A stretch of 64,000 nt of DNA. Source: Allium sativum. Lineage: Eukaryota > Streptophyta > Magnoliopsida > Asparagales > Amaryllidaceae. Numbering within the stretch: position 1 is the stretch's first letter; each line of letters starts with the position of its first letter. Where the stretch lies: the NCBI GenBank assembly GCA_030737875.1, contig CM060926.1, positions 163,257,579-163,321,578 on the forward strand. The letters run 5' to 3'. Below are positions 22,291 through 32,816 of the stretch, one piece after another. Made by a program: the position numbers and the translations under genes. The notes beneath the pieces are model-generated. The model was not told the origin of the DNA and searched no databases. It worked only from the letters and a program-made list of their open reading frames with translations.

Positions 22291-23620
22291 GATCCAAACT
22301 TGAGGCAACAGAGATGGATGGAGTTCTTAGCATCCTACGATTTCGAGATTTCATATACCCCTGGCAAGGGTAACATTGTGGAAGATGCCTTGAATAGAAA
22401 GAAGTTGAATTTGAGTCCTTTGTTTGTAGAGTGGCAAAGTTTAGATTACATCTGTACCTTTGATTTTAGACCCTCGTTTGATTATGTGTCTATTTGTTGG
22501 CATCACTAGAGTTGCGACCTACGCTTGTGGGATAGGTAGGGGTGTCACAACGAGATGACCCACAGTTGGTAGAGATAGTGGACAAGCTTATAAGAGGGGA
22601 TTCTTCGAGCCATCTTAGTAGGTATACTATTGATGAGAGAGATTGGTTACGTAGGGATGGAAGGCTTTGCGTATCACGAGATGAGAGTTTGAGGAAGGCG
22701 ATTCTTGATGAAGCGCATCGTTCTAAGATGACCATACATCCCGGTGGTGATAAGATGTATAGAGATATGAAGCGAGTTTTCTTTTGAGATGGAATGAAGA
22801 AGGATGTGGCTGAGTTTGTTTCTAGATGCTTAGTGTGCCAGCAAGTTAAAGCTGAGCAAAAGAAGCCTGGTGGTTTGCTTCACCCTTTAGAGATTCCACA
22901 GTGGAAGTGAGAAATCGTTTCCAGGGATTTTGTTGATGGGTTACCAAGGTCAAGGAAAGGTAATACGGGGATTTGGGTAGTGGTAGATAGACTTACCAAG
23001 AGTGCACATTTCATTCCTATTAAGAGTAAGAGGACGACGGCATGGTTAGCATCAGTTTATCTCCGAGAGATAGTACGTTTGCATGGCATACCTTCGAGTA
23101 TTGTGAGTGATCGAGATCCCATTTTCACTAGTGAGTTTTAAAAGAGCTTGCAAGAGGTGGTAGGAATGCAGTTGTGTTTGAGCACCGCTTATGATCCTCA
23201 GACGGACGGCCAAACTGAAATGGTGAATCGGATTCTAGAAGACCTTTTGAGGTTATGTATCTTGGACATTGGAGGGACTTGGGAGGAACACCTTCCATTA
23301 GTAGAATTTGCTTACAACAATAGCTATCAGACTAGTATTGGCATGGATCCATTTGAGGCTTTGTATGGACGACCATGACGATCACGGACTTGTTGGTGGG
23401 AATCTACGGATAAGATTTTGCTTGGGCCTGATATGGTTAGAGAAACTTCGCAAAAGGTAGACTTGATTCGAAGGCGCATGAAGATAGCACAAGATAGGCA
23501 AAAGTCATATGCTAATAAGAGAAGGACCGACCTTGAGTTTGATGTTGGAGACATGGTCTTTATCAAGGTATCACCATTGAGGAATTTTTTTCGCTTTGGA
23601 CAGTAGGGAAATTGGCATTA
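22291..23620 (+). pseudogene. pol: Integrase region of element 2 pol
   Basis: Integrase inserts the DNA copy. Order: linker WMEFLASYDFEISYTPGKG (22315-22370), HHCC zinc finger (22680-22850: EAHRSKMTIHPGG then [10 protein letters not shown]), catalytic core (22910-23400) with DFVDGLP, SDRDPIFTS and DGQTEMVNRILEDL giving D-D-E, then LYGRP and the C-terminal YANKRRTDLEFDVGD. Stops at 22507, 22785, 22908, 23140, 23375 and 23605 (approximate) break it. Several fall where relatives have Trp or Gln codons, typical of deamination of methylated cytosine. Confidence 0.88.
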
Positions 23621-23988
23621 AGGTTTGTAGGGCCATTCCCCATTACAAGGCGAATTGGAAAGATGGCCTACAGAGTGCAGTTGCCTGAGAGCTTAGTGGA
23701 GTTCATGACGCGTTTCACGTTTCACATTTGAGGAAGTGTTTCACATTGGTAGAGCCGAGCATGCTTAGGGAAGTGGTAGTAGAGCGAGATGCTACGATTA
23801 GTCGAGCTCCAACATGCATCCTTGGATCAAAGGTCAAGAAATTATGCAACCGAGAGGTCAAGTGGGTTAAAGTTCAGTGGGGAGATGATCAAGGAGACGC
23901 GACTTGGGAGTCGGAAGATAAGATGCGTTCATTGTACCCTTTCCTTTATGAGGGTATGTTCTTAACTTCTCCTTTTTCTACCTCTTAG
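23621..23988 (+). pseudogene. pol: Integrase C-terminus with chromodomain, element 2
   Basis: The final open block 23728-23988 carries APTCILGSKVKKLCNREVK, VKVQWGDDQGDATWESE and MRSLYPFLYEG, the chromodomain of plant chromoviruses. It is thought to steer integration to heterochromatin through histone marks. This agrees with the density of nested elements here. A frameshift near 23700 separates it from the integrase core. Confidence 0.88.
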
Positions 23989-24530
23989 TTTGTATTTGTT
24001 ATATCATTTAGGGTATCCTCTCGAGTATATCTTCGGTCTTTAGGTAGAAGCCCTATGGTTGTAAACATGTGTTTGAGACATGTTATGTTTAGTGGATGCA
24101 AGTGTTTCCTAGTGGTTGCTCGTGGATGCATTTACACACACTTTAGGCACTTAGATCGGCTCAGTCACTTCATGTTGCATATGCATATATTTGTTCGCTT
24201 ATTGAAATTTTGTGTGTTACCATGTGGACGTTGCATTTGGGTGAATGATTGTGCACTCATGTAGAAATGATATGTATCATTAGGTTCTATTGCATACATG
24301 TTGGATTCACATCACCGACATAATTCGCATTAAGGAGGTTAACTGAATCAGTAGACCGCCTGATCTTTGCATTAGATAAGGAACATATACACAAACTTTC
24401 GCATATGTTCATATAGCATTAGAAATCTTTTAAGGACAATGGATGCTTGTGTATGACGGTTGAGTAGATGGATGATTGGTTGGTAGGACACATTCTTCTT
24501 AACTTGAATATTTCGGGGACAAAATCCTTT
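23989..24530 (+). other. 3' untranslated region of element 2
   Basis: About 540 bases with no convincing frame. They are rich in 'gtggatgca' and 'catgttatg' words, shared with 32080-32470 (element 3) and in reverse with 47293-47870 and 60342-60840, so this is ordinary family UTR. It ends 'tttcggggacaaaatccttt' before the purine tract. Confidence 0.7.
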
Positions 24531-24543
24531 AAGGAAGGGAGAA
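24531..24543 (+). other. Polypurine tract of element 2
   Basis: AAGGAAGGGAGAA directly abuts the LTR start TGTAACATCCC at 24544. It is the plus-strand DNA primer. Confidence 0.9.
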
Positions 24544-24794
24544 TGTAACATCCCGTAATTTTATAATATTAAAATTAACAAATTGAAGTATACTTAATTT
24601 TTAGAAGAAGAATTAAGTAAAACGGGTTAAGCCATTGCGTTCGTCTCAGAATTCTGCTTGAGATAGAGTCTGAGTTTGCGTAAACCAGATGCAGTATAAA
24701 GAAGTTATGGAGGTTAGAAGATTTGAACTTAAACCAGAAATTAAAAAAATAATTTAGAAAACAAATTCGGGTTTCAAAACAGCAAAGGAGGCTG

Positions 24795-24855
24795 GCGGGA
24801 AATTTCCCGCTAGAGGGTGTCGACCATCACTAGGGGTGTTGACACTGGTGTCGAC
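24795..24855 (+). promoter_or_regulatory. E2F-like palindrome and GTCGAC cluster, element 2
   Basis: GCGGGAAATTTCCCGC (24795-24810) is a perfect 16-bp palindrome holding TTTCCCGC, the plant E2F consensus, on both strands. GTCGAC at 24819, GTTGAC at 24838 and GTCGAC at 24850 follow; the last two are 12 bp apart. The position in U3, ~150-200 bp before the TATA box, suits an enhancer. Function is inferred. Confidence 0.5.
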
Positions 24856-25002
24856 CCCTACGAGCAGAATTGGGCTATGACGATTTTTGGTCTTCTAGGG
24901 CTACATGGCGACTTCTGGTTGGATGAGTGAGGTGTATTTCGGATTTGGAGGGTTTAGATGGAACCTAACCTAACCTTAAGGCCTTAATTCACTCATTACA
25001 CT

Positions 25003-25012
25003 TATATAAAAA
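25003..25012 (+). promoter_or_regulatory. TATA box, element 2 right LTR
   Basis: TATATAAAAA in 'cacttatataaaaacccct'. Elements 3, 5, 6 and 7 have TATA motifs at the same LTR position, so transcription likely starts ~30 bp downstream. Confidence 0.6.
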
Positions 25013-25782
25013 CCCCTAGATCTAAACCCTTATTCATTAATCTAAGTAATGGCGCCTCCATGCTGCTAAAACCTAAAGTGACCTAGCCTACACCCTAATC
25101 AATCAATTCAAGTTAAAAGACAACTATCAACGCCTGCATCAGCGAATAGCTTTTCAACTTAAGAATTCAGAATCGTTCTCTTCTTTCTTAAACCTCAAAC
25201 TGTGAGTTCATGTAGTTTTCACAAGATAATTTAACAAAAGTAATGGTGTTAGGGTTACGAAATGAATCATATGCTTATGACTGTAATAGATTTCACCAAG
25301 TTTGCAAGTTTTTCATCTTTTACCTAAACCTATCTTACGTTTACCCATGTTCATATGTCACCTATATTCATATGCCTGTTATGTTCATATGTTTATGCCG
25401 TTTTGACTCTCTTCCCTCTCCTTTTCCTTTTTCTTTTTATGAGGTCAGGCAACCTTCGAGCCTAACCATACTTCATCGAATTATGCGAACGAATATGGTG
25501 GGAACGATGGGGAAAAGTTTGGGAAAATTGTATAATATGAGATTTGGCCTAAATTTTGATAATTGGGCATAAATTGATGATGGCCATAGTTGGGCAAAAT
25601 TGTTTATGACATGAAATAGTGAAATTTTGCATAATTGGGTTGGGGTGTAAAATTGGCATAACCTATAAACTTGTGATTATAGGCATAAAGTGATTAGAAA
25701 CTTGTCATCTAAATTTGGATTGAATCTATGGGTAAACGGGAATACCTAATTTGTATGAACTTAGGTTAATAAATGCCTATGA

Positions 25783-25993
25783 CACGAGGTTAGATAGGTT
25801 TATGGTGTAAGCCTGCCCGGAACCACCTGGCATGTCCAGCAACCACAAACGGTATCTAATGTGAGAGGTCAAAGGCATAAAATTAGATGCATAATAAGGC
25901 AAAGACACGAGGTTAGATGGGTTTGCGGTGTAAGCCTGCCCGGAACCGCCCGACATGTCCAGCAACGGAAAACGGTGTCTAATGTGAGAGGTC
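25783..25993 (+). repeat. Hairpin pair of the element 2 right LTR
   Basis: Units 25783-25870 and 25907-25993. Unit 1 arms: TTAGAT/ATCTAA and GTTTATGGT with ACCACAAAC (one wobble-type change). Unit 2: TTAGAT/TCTAA and GTTTGCGG against a decayed CGGAAAAC. The left LTR copy (5467-5673) pairs better, so these have decayed since insertion. Confidence 0.7.
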
Positions 25994-26580
25994 TTGCAGG
26001 ATTACGGTTAAAATAAATTAAATAACACTTAACCTAGATGATGACATGTAGTTGACATGAGAATATTGTGGGGTTAAGTGGGAATTCCTAGTGGGGACCA
26101 AAATTACGACGGAAGCTTGTGTCAAGTGTGGGGACCTTTTTCAACCAGTAACCCATTTAGTATCGTAGTGAGCTCGAACTAGGTCAAGGATGGGACACGC
26201 TTACTTGGGTTGATTGTAAGAGGTCAATTAAAGGACAGCGGTGGCAGTGCAAGTCCAATGGGGTCATGTGCGTGCATGGGTCCGGGCTGGTAGATAAGAC
26301 GTTGTTGCATCGTGTAGGTATAAGCTGTGCCTTCTAGTCGTATCGAGTTGCCATCTTAGGGAGTGATACACCCTACTGTGGGACCAGCATGGGTATCTAT
26401 GAGTTTGGGAGCCGATCGAATGGGGCAAGGTAGTGGGTACACTTAGTGGAGATAGGAGCAGGTAGCACCTATTGCAGCAGCTAGGGGTACACGAGAGATT
26501 ACCATTATTACTATTATTACCATCTTTATGGTTGTGTAAGTGGGATCATATCTTTCAGTAGGTTAGTGCGGTGCATAGCA

Positions 26581-26585
26581 TATCT
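26581..26585 (+). repeat. Target-site duplication, left copy, element 3 (TATCT)
   Basis: TATCT precedes TGTAACACCCC at 26586 and is repeated at 36080-36084 after GGTGTTTCA. The empty site is preserved in the left LTR of element 2 near 18893. Confidence 0.9.
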
Positions 26586-26808
26586 TGTAACACCCCATAT
26601 TTTCTATGAATGTCTATGTAACAAATCAAAGTATACTTAATTTTTAAGAGAAGAATTAAGGGATATGGGTTATTCCAATGCGTCCGCCTCAGAATTCTGC
26701 TTGGAATAGAGTCCAAGTTTTCGTAAATCGGACTTCGTATGAGGGAGTTATGGCCTTCGGAAGAAACTAGAAAAATTCAAAATTCGAATTCAGAAGCTGA
26801 AGCAGGTT

Positions 26809-26897
26809 GGGCGGGATTTTTCCTGCCCCAGGCCTGGTCGACTAGGGGGTCGACCTGGGGGTCGACCTCCCATATATAGGTCGACCTGGGGGTCGAC
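26809..26897 (+). promoter_or_regulatory. E2F-like palindrome and GTCGAC array, element 3 left LTR
   Basis: GGGCGGGATTTTTCCTGCCC (26809-26828) is the palindrome with one arm damaged. GTCGAC follows at 26837, 26849, 26861, 26880 and 26892: intervals 12, 12, 19 and 12. 'GTCGACCTGGGG' is the unit. Confidence 0.5.
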
Positions 26898-27002
26898 CTA
26901 GGCCCTGTTTTGGCCAAATCTCGGCAGTGATTATTTTTGGTGTGCTGGACGGACCTGATGGCTTCTAGGGCGATCTAATGGCTCTAAAGCACTCTTTACA
27001 CC

Positions 27003-27011
27003 TATAAAATA
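27003..27011 (+). promoter_or_regulatory. TATA box, element 3 left LTR
   Basis: TATAAAATA in 'cacctataaaatagtgcc', at the conserved position after the GTCGAC array. Confidence 0.55.
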
Positions 27012-28136
27012 GTGCCTAGATGTAACCTAATTCAGAAACAATTCTTTTTGATGTCTCAATACTGTTGGACTCTCACTCTCTTAGCCGCCGCCTCTAAAAC
27101 CTAAAAAATATTGGGGGGTTCTTTGAAGAATCAAGTTTAGAATTCAAGTAGAGACTCAAAGTTTGATTCAACGGCTTCAACAATTATTTTCTAGGAATCA
27201 AATCTAATCGATAATCTAGGTCAAGGGGTAGCTATTCAGTTTCAGAAAACAGATCCCAGAAAACAAGAATGTCCTTTTTGTTTGTAAGTTCAGTTATTTT
27301 TACGTTTGAACGCCTAAATCTAGTCTTGACATGTAATGAGATGGAATTGAGACTATATAAGATTTTAAGTTGTTCTCTTTCTTCTATTCTTATTCTCATG
27401 ATGTCGTTATCATCAGTTCATCTTGTTGTACATCAGTTCTTTTATATTCATGATGAGGTTCTTATCAAGTCTTAGCCTTCATGCCTGTGATGATGTTTTC
27501 ATGCCTATTTTCTCTTTATGAAACTTCTATCTCACCCTATTCATTTTCTTTTATTGAACATGGGTTAATTTCGAACCTAGGCTGAAAACGCGGGTTTCGG
27601 ACGTTGGAATACGGGGAATGTTGGATATCGCCTATTTGGGTGAGTATATGGGCATAACATGTTTGGTGGAATTATTAGGCATAATTAGTGATGGATATGG
27701 GGAAGTATTATTATAATTGCAAGTTAGGTATATTGGCATGTAAATCAATATTTGGGCATATGTAAATTGGCATATTAATAAAGTTTTGGAGTATAACTAT
27801 TCTTGTTGCGAACTTGGGGTAAATTGAAATATTAAATCTAGATTTGGCGCAAACTATAAATTGGAATATAAATCTTAATCTGGACATAACCATGGGTTGG
27901 GACGCCAAGCCTAATATTGTGATTTTTGGCATGAATGTTAAGATGAAATTTGGGGTAATTTGACATGAATCGTGGAACATGTAATTTGACACTATTTGCA
28001 TAACTTGAACATGAACATGCTTGTAAAGTTGATAAGCTGCCATATGACTCCTAAAACTTATATGAATTGGAAATTGTCATATGACACCTAGAACTGACAT
28101 GAACTGTTAATTGATTAAAGTTGAAACATGGCTAAC

Positions 28137-28333
28137 TTGAGGTTGGGCTGAGTTTGTGGTTTAAGGCTGCCCGAAACTGCCCGGCACATCCAGCGACCAC
28201 ACACAATAGGGTCCAATTTGAGAAGTTAGCCATAAAGTGCTTGAACCCGAGGTTAGACTGAGTTGTGGTGTAAGCCTACCCGGAACCGACCGGCACGTCC
28301 AGCAACCACAACAACAGGTCTAGTGTGAGAGGT
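28137..28333 (+). repeat. Hairpin pair, element 3 left LTR
   Basis: Units 28137-28225 and 28248-28333. Unit 1 arms: TTGG/CCAA and GTTTGTGGT with ACCACACAC. Unit 2: TTAGAC/GTCTAG and GTTGTGGT/ACCACAAC. Unit 1 uses TTGG/CCAA where element 2 uses TTAG/CTAA, a paired change. Confidence 0.7.
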
Positions 28334-28389
28334 TGGGTGCATTAATAATTAATTAATGCTGATGACACGGGCTAAATATGATAGGGCTA

Positions 28390-29150
28390 GGTTAACAACA
28401 CTTAACCGAATTTGACATGAGTTATGGGCGGTTAAGTTAAATGGACAAGGAACACTTAGCCAATATGACTTGATTTGTGGTAAGGTTAAGTAATAAGGAA
28501 CACTTAACCAATATGACTTGATTTGCGGTAAGGTTAAGTAATAAGGAACACTTAACCAATATGACTTGATTTGTGGTAAGGTAAAGTTAAACAAGAGGGA
28601 AACACTTAACCAATGTAACTTGATTTATGGTAGGGTTAAGTTAACACAAGAAGGTAACACTTAACCAAAGTAACATGACAAGAAGATGGGTTAAGTTAAC
28701 TTGAATTGATTTATGACACTTAAGTAATACAACATGATGAACACGTGAGGTTAAATTAATAAGGAACACTTAACCAACATGACATGTTAAATGGGTGGGT
28801 TAAGATAACAAGAATGGACAATGCTTAACCAATATTACACGAACAAAGCAGGTAGGGTTAAGACAAGCTTAACCAACAATACGTATCGACTTGATCAATG
28901 GGAGGTTAAGTACATGTCGTGTTGGGTGGGTAATATTAGTAAATAAAGGCCCAAACACTTAACCGTTAAATAAACATGCTTGAATCAGTTGAAGGTTAAG
29001 TACATATCAGGTTGGTAGGTAATACTAGTAAATATAGGCCCACAAACTTAACCATTAATTAAACATGCTTGGATCGGTGGGAGGGTTAAGTACATCTCGT
29101 GTAGGTGGGTAATATTATACATATAGGCCCACAAACTTAACCAGTAAGAA
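28390..29150. repeat. GGTTAAGT/ACTTAACC repeat array, element 3 left LTR
   Basis: About a dozen units, each with GGTTAAGT and, ~10 to 40 bases on, its inverse ACTTAACC. Between ~28440 and 28640 the units are regular at ~48-50 bp ('aatatgacttgatttgtggtaa'). The same array is at 34175-34945 in the right LTR and, with a 57-bp unit, in element 6. Confidence 0.75.
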
Positions 29151-30295
29151 ACCCTAGTAACGGAGACCCATTTCAGCAGTAACCCACATAGATGTATCAT
29201 GGTACCCTAAACTAGGAAGGGTGGGGCACGATTACTGGGATGATTATAAGCAGTCAAAATAGAGGCAGGTGGTGCAACAGTGTAAGTCTCAACGGAGTAC
29301 GGACGTGCACGATCTCCGGAGTGGGAAAAACAGGCACTCGGCATCAGCAGTATACACTGTGCATCATGAATCATGTCGAGTCGCTATCACCGGGATTGAT
29401 AAACCTTGTGGTGGGACCAGCACAGGGTATCTACACGCAAGAGAGAGTCGATTGACATAGACACATGGAACATTAGTACAAGCAGAGAGCCAATCGATAA
29501 GGTAGTAAGGATACATCAAACATATTCATGGCAATTGGGAAGATTGAGGTGGAATCCTCAAAATCGATGTACACCTAAAGGCTACCACAAATTGCGGTGA
29601 TTGGGATCACGTTATCATATTATCATTTTTATACAGATTACTAGTTGGGACACTCGTTAGGTGGTGCAGAGACGTAGAAATCGGAATAACAGGGTAGTAC
29701 TGAAGCAGAGAATAGTTATCATGTGATTTTATACCTAGTTTATCTTGCCTATTGTTTATCCTATGTCATCCTATGTTCCTTATCATCATGCATATGTCTT
29801 TATTCAGTTAAATTGATGTCATGTTGTTCTTGCTTGTTCATATGCTGAAAATACCTGGACTTACCAGACTTATGTCTGACCTAGTTTTGTTTCGCCTCTT
29901 TTTCTTCCGTTTCCACCCAAGTTCTCAGGGAGGAAACACTTCTTCTTAGCTTGGATTACTTGTTGCTTCAAGATCATCATGTATTGCTTTGGACTCAGTC
30001 TCATTTCAGCTATGGCTTGCTTTGCTTTATTGGTGAATAATTCAATTGTTTTATGCTTCTTTTATACTTGAAAGTTTTTGAATCAAGACAGAAGTACTAT
30101 GTATTTCTTTTTAAGTATGATTGTGACAACTGTTGTAAAAGCTTGACTAAACCACATTTTTTATAAAATGACTTTATTTTCTGCTATTTTATATTTTCTG
30201 TCTTGTAATTTATCTGCATCTTTTACCTATAATGCTCCATCGAAGTTAAGGCATTCCCTTTGTGAGTGACTTTAACGAAGGTGGGGTGTTTCACT

Positions 30296-30307
30296 TGATA
30301 TTAGAGC
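30296..30307 (+). other. Primer-binding site of element 3 (mutated)
   Basis: TGATATTAGAGC, two transitions away from TGGTATCAGAGC, right after the LTR end. Confidence 0.8.
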
Positions 30308-30940
30308 TGAAGGTTACCGGATCAAATAAAAGACTTGAAAAATTATTTTCAAAACGATTTTAAAAGAAGCATTTTGAAAAGAAAAGTTATGTTTTAAAGG
30401 CAAGTTCCCCAAAGCCATATGCACTATCTTTTGATTCTCTGTTTGAATCCTTATTTCCTTCTTCCCTGAGTCTCCGGGGCTCCTGGCTTTCTGGGAGATA
30501 ACCTCATCGCGACATGGTTCCGTAGGCTCGACGAGACTATGACACCTGTCAAAGGGCGAAGTAGAGCCCAACCTCCATCTGTAGCCGCAATAGTTTCACA
30601 TGCAGTTAATTTTGTTTCAAGCTTTGTAGGATTTTCTGCGCGATGGAGGCAGCTTTCGGGAGGTTTGTCGACGTGTTTCACAAGGATAAAAAAGATGAAG
30701 ATAAGGGAGTTTGGCTAAGGAGTACAACACAAGGATGAGAAACTCATGGATATGGACTTGGTTCACGAAGAAGGTTAAGGTGAAAAGGGAAATGGTAAAA
30801 GTGGATTATAACTGTAAGGAACAGTCAGGCCCGAGACAAGAGGAAGTATCTTTATTATGGTATAACGGGTCATACAATTAATGACAAGGGCAAGAACAAA
30901 GGACAGGATTTTCAGTAGGGCAAATGCATGCTCTCACCGC
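30308..30940 (+). pseudogene. gag: gag remnant of element 3
   Basis: After a leader with 'gctgaaggttacc', the stretch 30480-30900 shows only scraps of gag: an arginine/proline-rich beginning, a 'tttgtaggatt...gcgatggaggcagcttt' piece, and a jump to a lysine-rich tail ('gataaaaaagatgaag', 'gatatggacttggttcacgaagaagg'). The capsid centre seen in element 2 (19900-20290) is missing. The same reduced arrangement occurs at 53990-54260 in element 6. No usable frame remains. Confidence 0.7.
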
Positions 30941-31471
30941 CAGCGTACCTGAGAGAGAGGTGGAGCTTAGCTTATCTTTTTGATCCTCCTATTAGTACTC
31001 TTTTTGATTGTAGCGCTTCATAGTCGATTGTATCTGCTTCCATAGTTGAGTCTCTGCACCTTAATACTGGTATAATAGAAGATCCCATTTTGTCTCAAAT
31101 CCAACTAGTGGTTCGGCTCATTTATCTTTGGTTCGTAAGGATTTGAGAATAGCTATATTAAGTATTGAGTTTAAGCGTAATGCTTATGTTTTTGGTTTCA
31201 TGGGCTATGGGTTGATTCTAGGCATGGGTTGGTTAGCTAGTAATTCTGAAAGAAGGGTAGTTAGACTTTTGACTTGCCTCGGGAATACACTCGAGATTTC
31301 ATGCGATCCTAACGGATCAGTTTGACTTAGCTACCTAAACTCACTTGATGCATCTATCGATGATTTGCGATCCGTTAGAGTAGTCCATGATTACGTAGAT
31401 GTCTTTGATTAGGTTAGGGGTTTGTTCCCTAAAAACTCGAGATGGACTTCCGCATATATCTAGTTGACAAT
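30941..31471 (+). pseudogene. pol: Protease and RT-edge remnant of element 3
   Basis: Matches the protease of element 2: active-site region near 31000-31020 reads D-C-S instead of D-S/T-G and is followed by a stop. The frame 31128-31325 holds GFMGYGLILGMGWLA and LEISCDPNGSV. Continues to the linker 'ctagttgacaatgcaaag' (31460-31475). Inactive. Confidence 0.8.
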
Positions 31472-31706
31472 GCAAAGCCAGTTATGCGATCAACGATAGT
31501 TTTGGAGCAAGATTGGCGAGGATAGCCAGAGTCGATTTAATGCTCAATTGTTTGGTTGTTTTGCTGGTATCATCTCACATAGATCGTCCAAATTCGGAGA
31601 AGGTGTTCCTTGGGTGCTTGTCTGATATTGGTTTAGGCCTTTGGGGCTCGTACTTGAGGAATGTTGAGTTCGACTAGGATGGTTTGCGTGAGAGATAAAT
31701 AGTGGT
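31472..31706 (+). other. Unexplained 235-bp pol block shared with element 7
   Basis: From 'gcaaagccagttatg' to 'gcgtgagagat' the sequence no longer follows RT but matches the reverse strand of 62290-62525 in element 7 at most positions. No integrase, RT or RNase H motif is seen in any frame. It may be foreign filler or a recombined segment. Confidence 0.7.
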
Positions 31707-32080
31707 GGAAGGCGCCTAAGTAGGAAAAAGGAATGACTTTAAGAGAGGTAAATAATACATAGCAACTTTTAGCTTTAGACCGTCAGATTTGTGGCATGAT
31801 GGATAAGCTAAGTAGAGGCGAGACCTCTAATCATCTTTGTATATACGCTTAGTATCATGATTAACATCTGTTTATCTTAGAAAGATAGTTCGACTATATT
31901 TGGATACCCTCTAGCACAGTAAGTAATCGAGGTCCTATCTTTACTAGTGGGTTTTGGAAATGGAGGTCAAGAAGCTTCGCAACTGTGAATTAAATTAGTT
32001 AAGGTACAGTGGAGAGAAGATCAAGAAGACGTGACATGGGAGACTGAAGATAAGACACACACTCTTGAGGGTATATCCTT
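31707..32080 (+). pseudogene. pol: Collapsed integrase and chromodomain scraps, element 3
   Basis: Three short pieces are joined by deletions: the integrase linker (31745-31860, like 'FRPS...DKLSRGE'), an integrase core scrap (31915-31965, SNRGPIFTSGFWK, with the second catalytic Asp read as Asn), and the chromodomain tail (31966-32070, 'gttaaggtacagtggagagaagat'). About 3.3 kb of normal pol is reduced to under 0.7 kb. Confidence 0.75.
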
Positions 32081-32477
32081 GATCTCCTTTTTTTCTAGGA
32101 ATTTTATGCATGCTTGTTTCTACCTTTTTAGGTATATCATCTAGGTCATATCTTCGATCCTTAGGTAGATGCCAATGGATGTAAACATATATTTGAAACA
32201 TGTTATAATTGATGGTTGCAAGTGGTTTCTAGTGGATGCTCGTGGATGCATATACACACATTAGGCACTAGATCGGCTCAGTCACTTTCATAATTGCATA
32301 AGTATATGAATGTATGTATTTGTATAGGGAATGAAACTTGATTTGTTATCATATGGATGTTGCATATGGATGAATGAATATGCACACATATAGTATTTAC
32401 ATGACTAGGGATGCTTGCATACATATTGGACGCATGACACTCTCATGATTCGCATTAAGGAGGTCAACTGAATCAGT
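32081..32477 (+). other. 3' untranslated remnant of element 3
   Basis: Matches 23989-24360 of element 2 up to 'gaatcagtaga', then jumps straight into the LTR. The purine tract and ~180 bases before it are gone. No gene is seen. Confidence 0.75.
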
Positions 32478-32637
32478 AGAGAAGAATTAAGGGAAACGGG
32501 TTGCACCTTTGCATTCGCCTTGGAATTCTGCTTGGGATAGAGTCCAAGTTTACGTAAATCGGACTTCGTATGAGGGAGTTATGGCCTTCGGAAGAAACTA
32601 GAAAAATCAAAATTTAAATTCAAAAGAAGAAGCAGGA

Positions 32638-32703
32638 TGGTGGGATTTTTCCCGCCCCAGGCCAGGTTGACATGGGGGTCGACCTCCCCTGTACAGGTCG
32701 ACT
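32638..32703 (+). promoter_or_regulatory. E2F-like motif and reduced GTCGAC cluster, element 3 right LTR
   Basis: GGTGGGATTTTTCCCGCCCC keeps TTTCCCGC. GTTGAC (32666) and GTCGAC (32678) are 12 bp apart, with another at 32697. About 40 bp of the left LTR array is missing, so sister LTRs differ in copy number. Confidence 0.45.
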
Positions 32704-32807
32704 TGGGCCCTGTTTTGGCCAGATCTGGGCAGTGACGATTTTTGGTGTGCTGGACGGACCTGATGGCTTCTAGGGCGATCTAATGGCTCTAAAACACTCT
32801 CTACACC

Positions 32808-32816
32808 TATAAAATA
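32808..32816 (+). promoter_or_regulatory. TATA box, element 3 right LTR
   Basis: TATAAAATA, identical to 27003-27011. Confidence 0.5.

Larger units (their letters stand above)
24544..26585 (+). repeat. Element 2 right LTR, first part
   Basis: Begins TGTAACATCCCG. Holds, in order: E2F-like palindrome 24795-24810, GTCGAC cluster 24819-24855, TATA 25003-25012, donor-like GTGAGT 25202, hairpin pair 25783-25993, and the intact 'tagtatcgtagtgagctc' that reports the element 1 insertion site. Interrupted at 26585 by element 3. The full LTR would be ~2.6 kb. Confidence 0.9.
27284..29928 (+). other. Candidate LTR intron, element 3 left LTR
   Basis: TTT|GTAAGTTCAG donor at 27284, pyrimidine-rich 'gcctctttttcttccgtttcc' and CAG ending 29928; ~2.6 kb. 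The right LTR keeps both (33088 and 35706/35714). Confidence 0.4.
26586..30293 (+). repeat. Element 3 left LTR (3708 bp)
   Basis: TGTAACACCCC at the start, GGTGTTTCA at the end. Contains a decayed E2F-like palindrome, a five-member GTCGAC array, TATA, donor-like GTAAGT, hairpin pair, GGTTAAGT/ACTTAACC arrays (28390-29150), an acceptor-like tract and a T-rich end. Confidence 0.9.
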
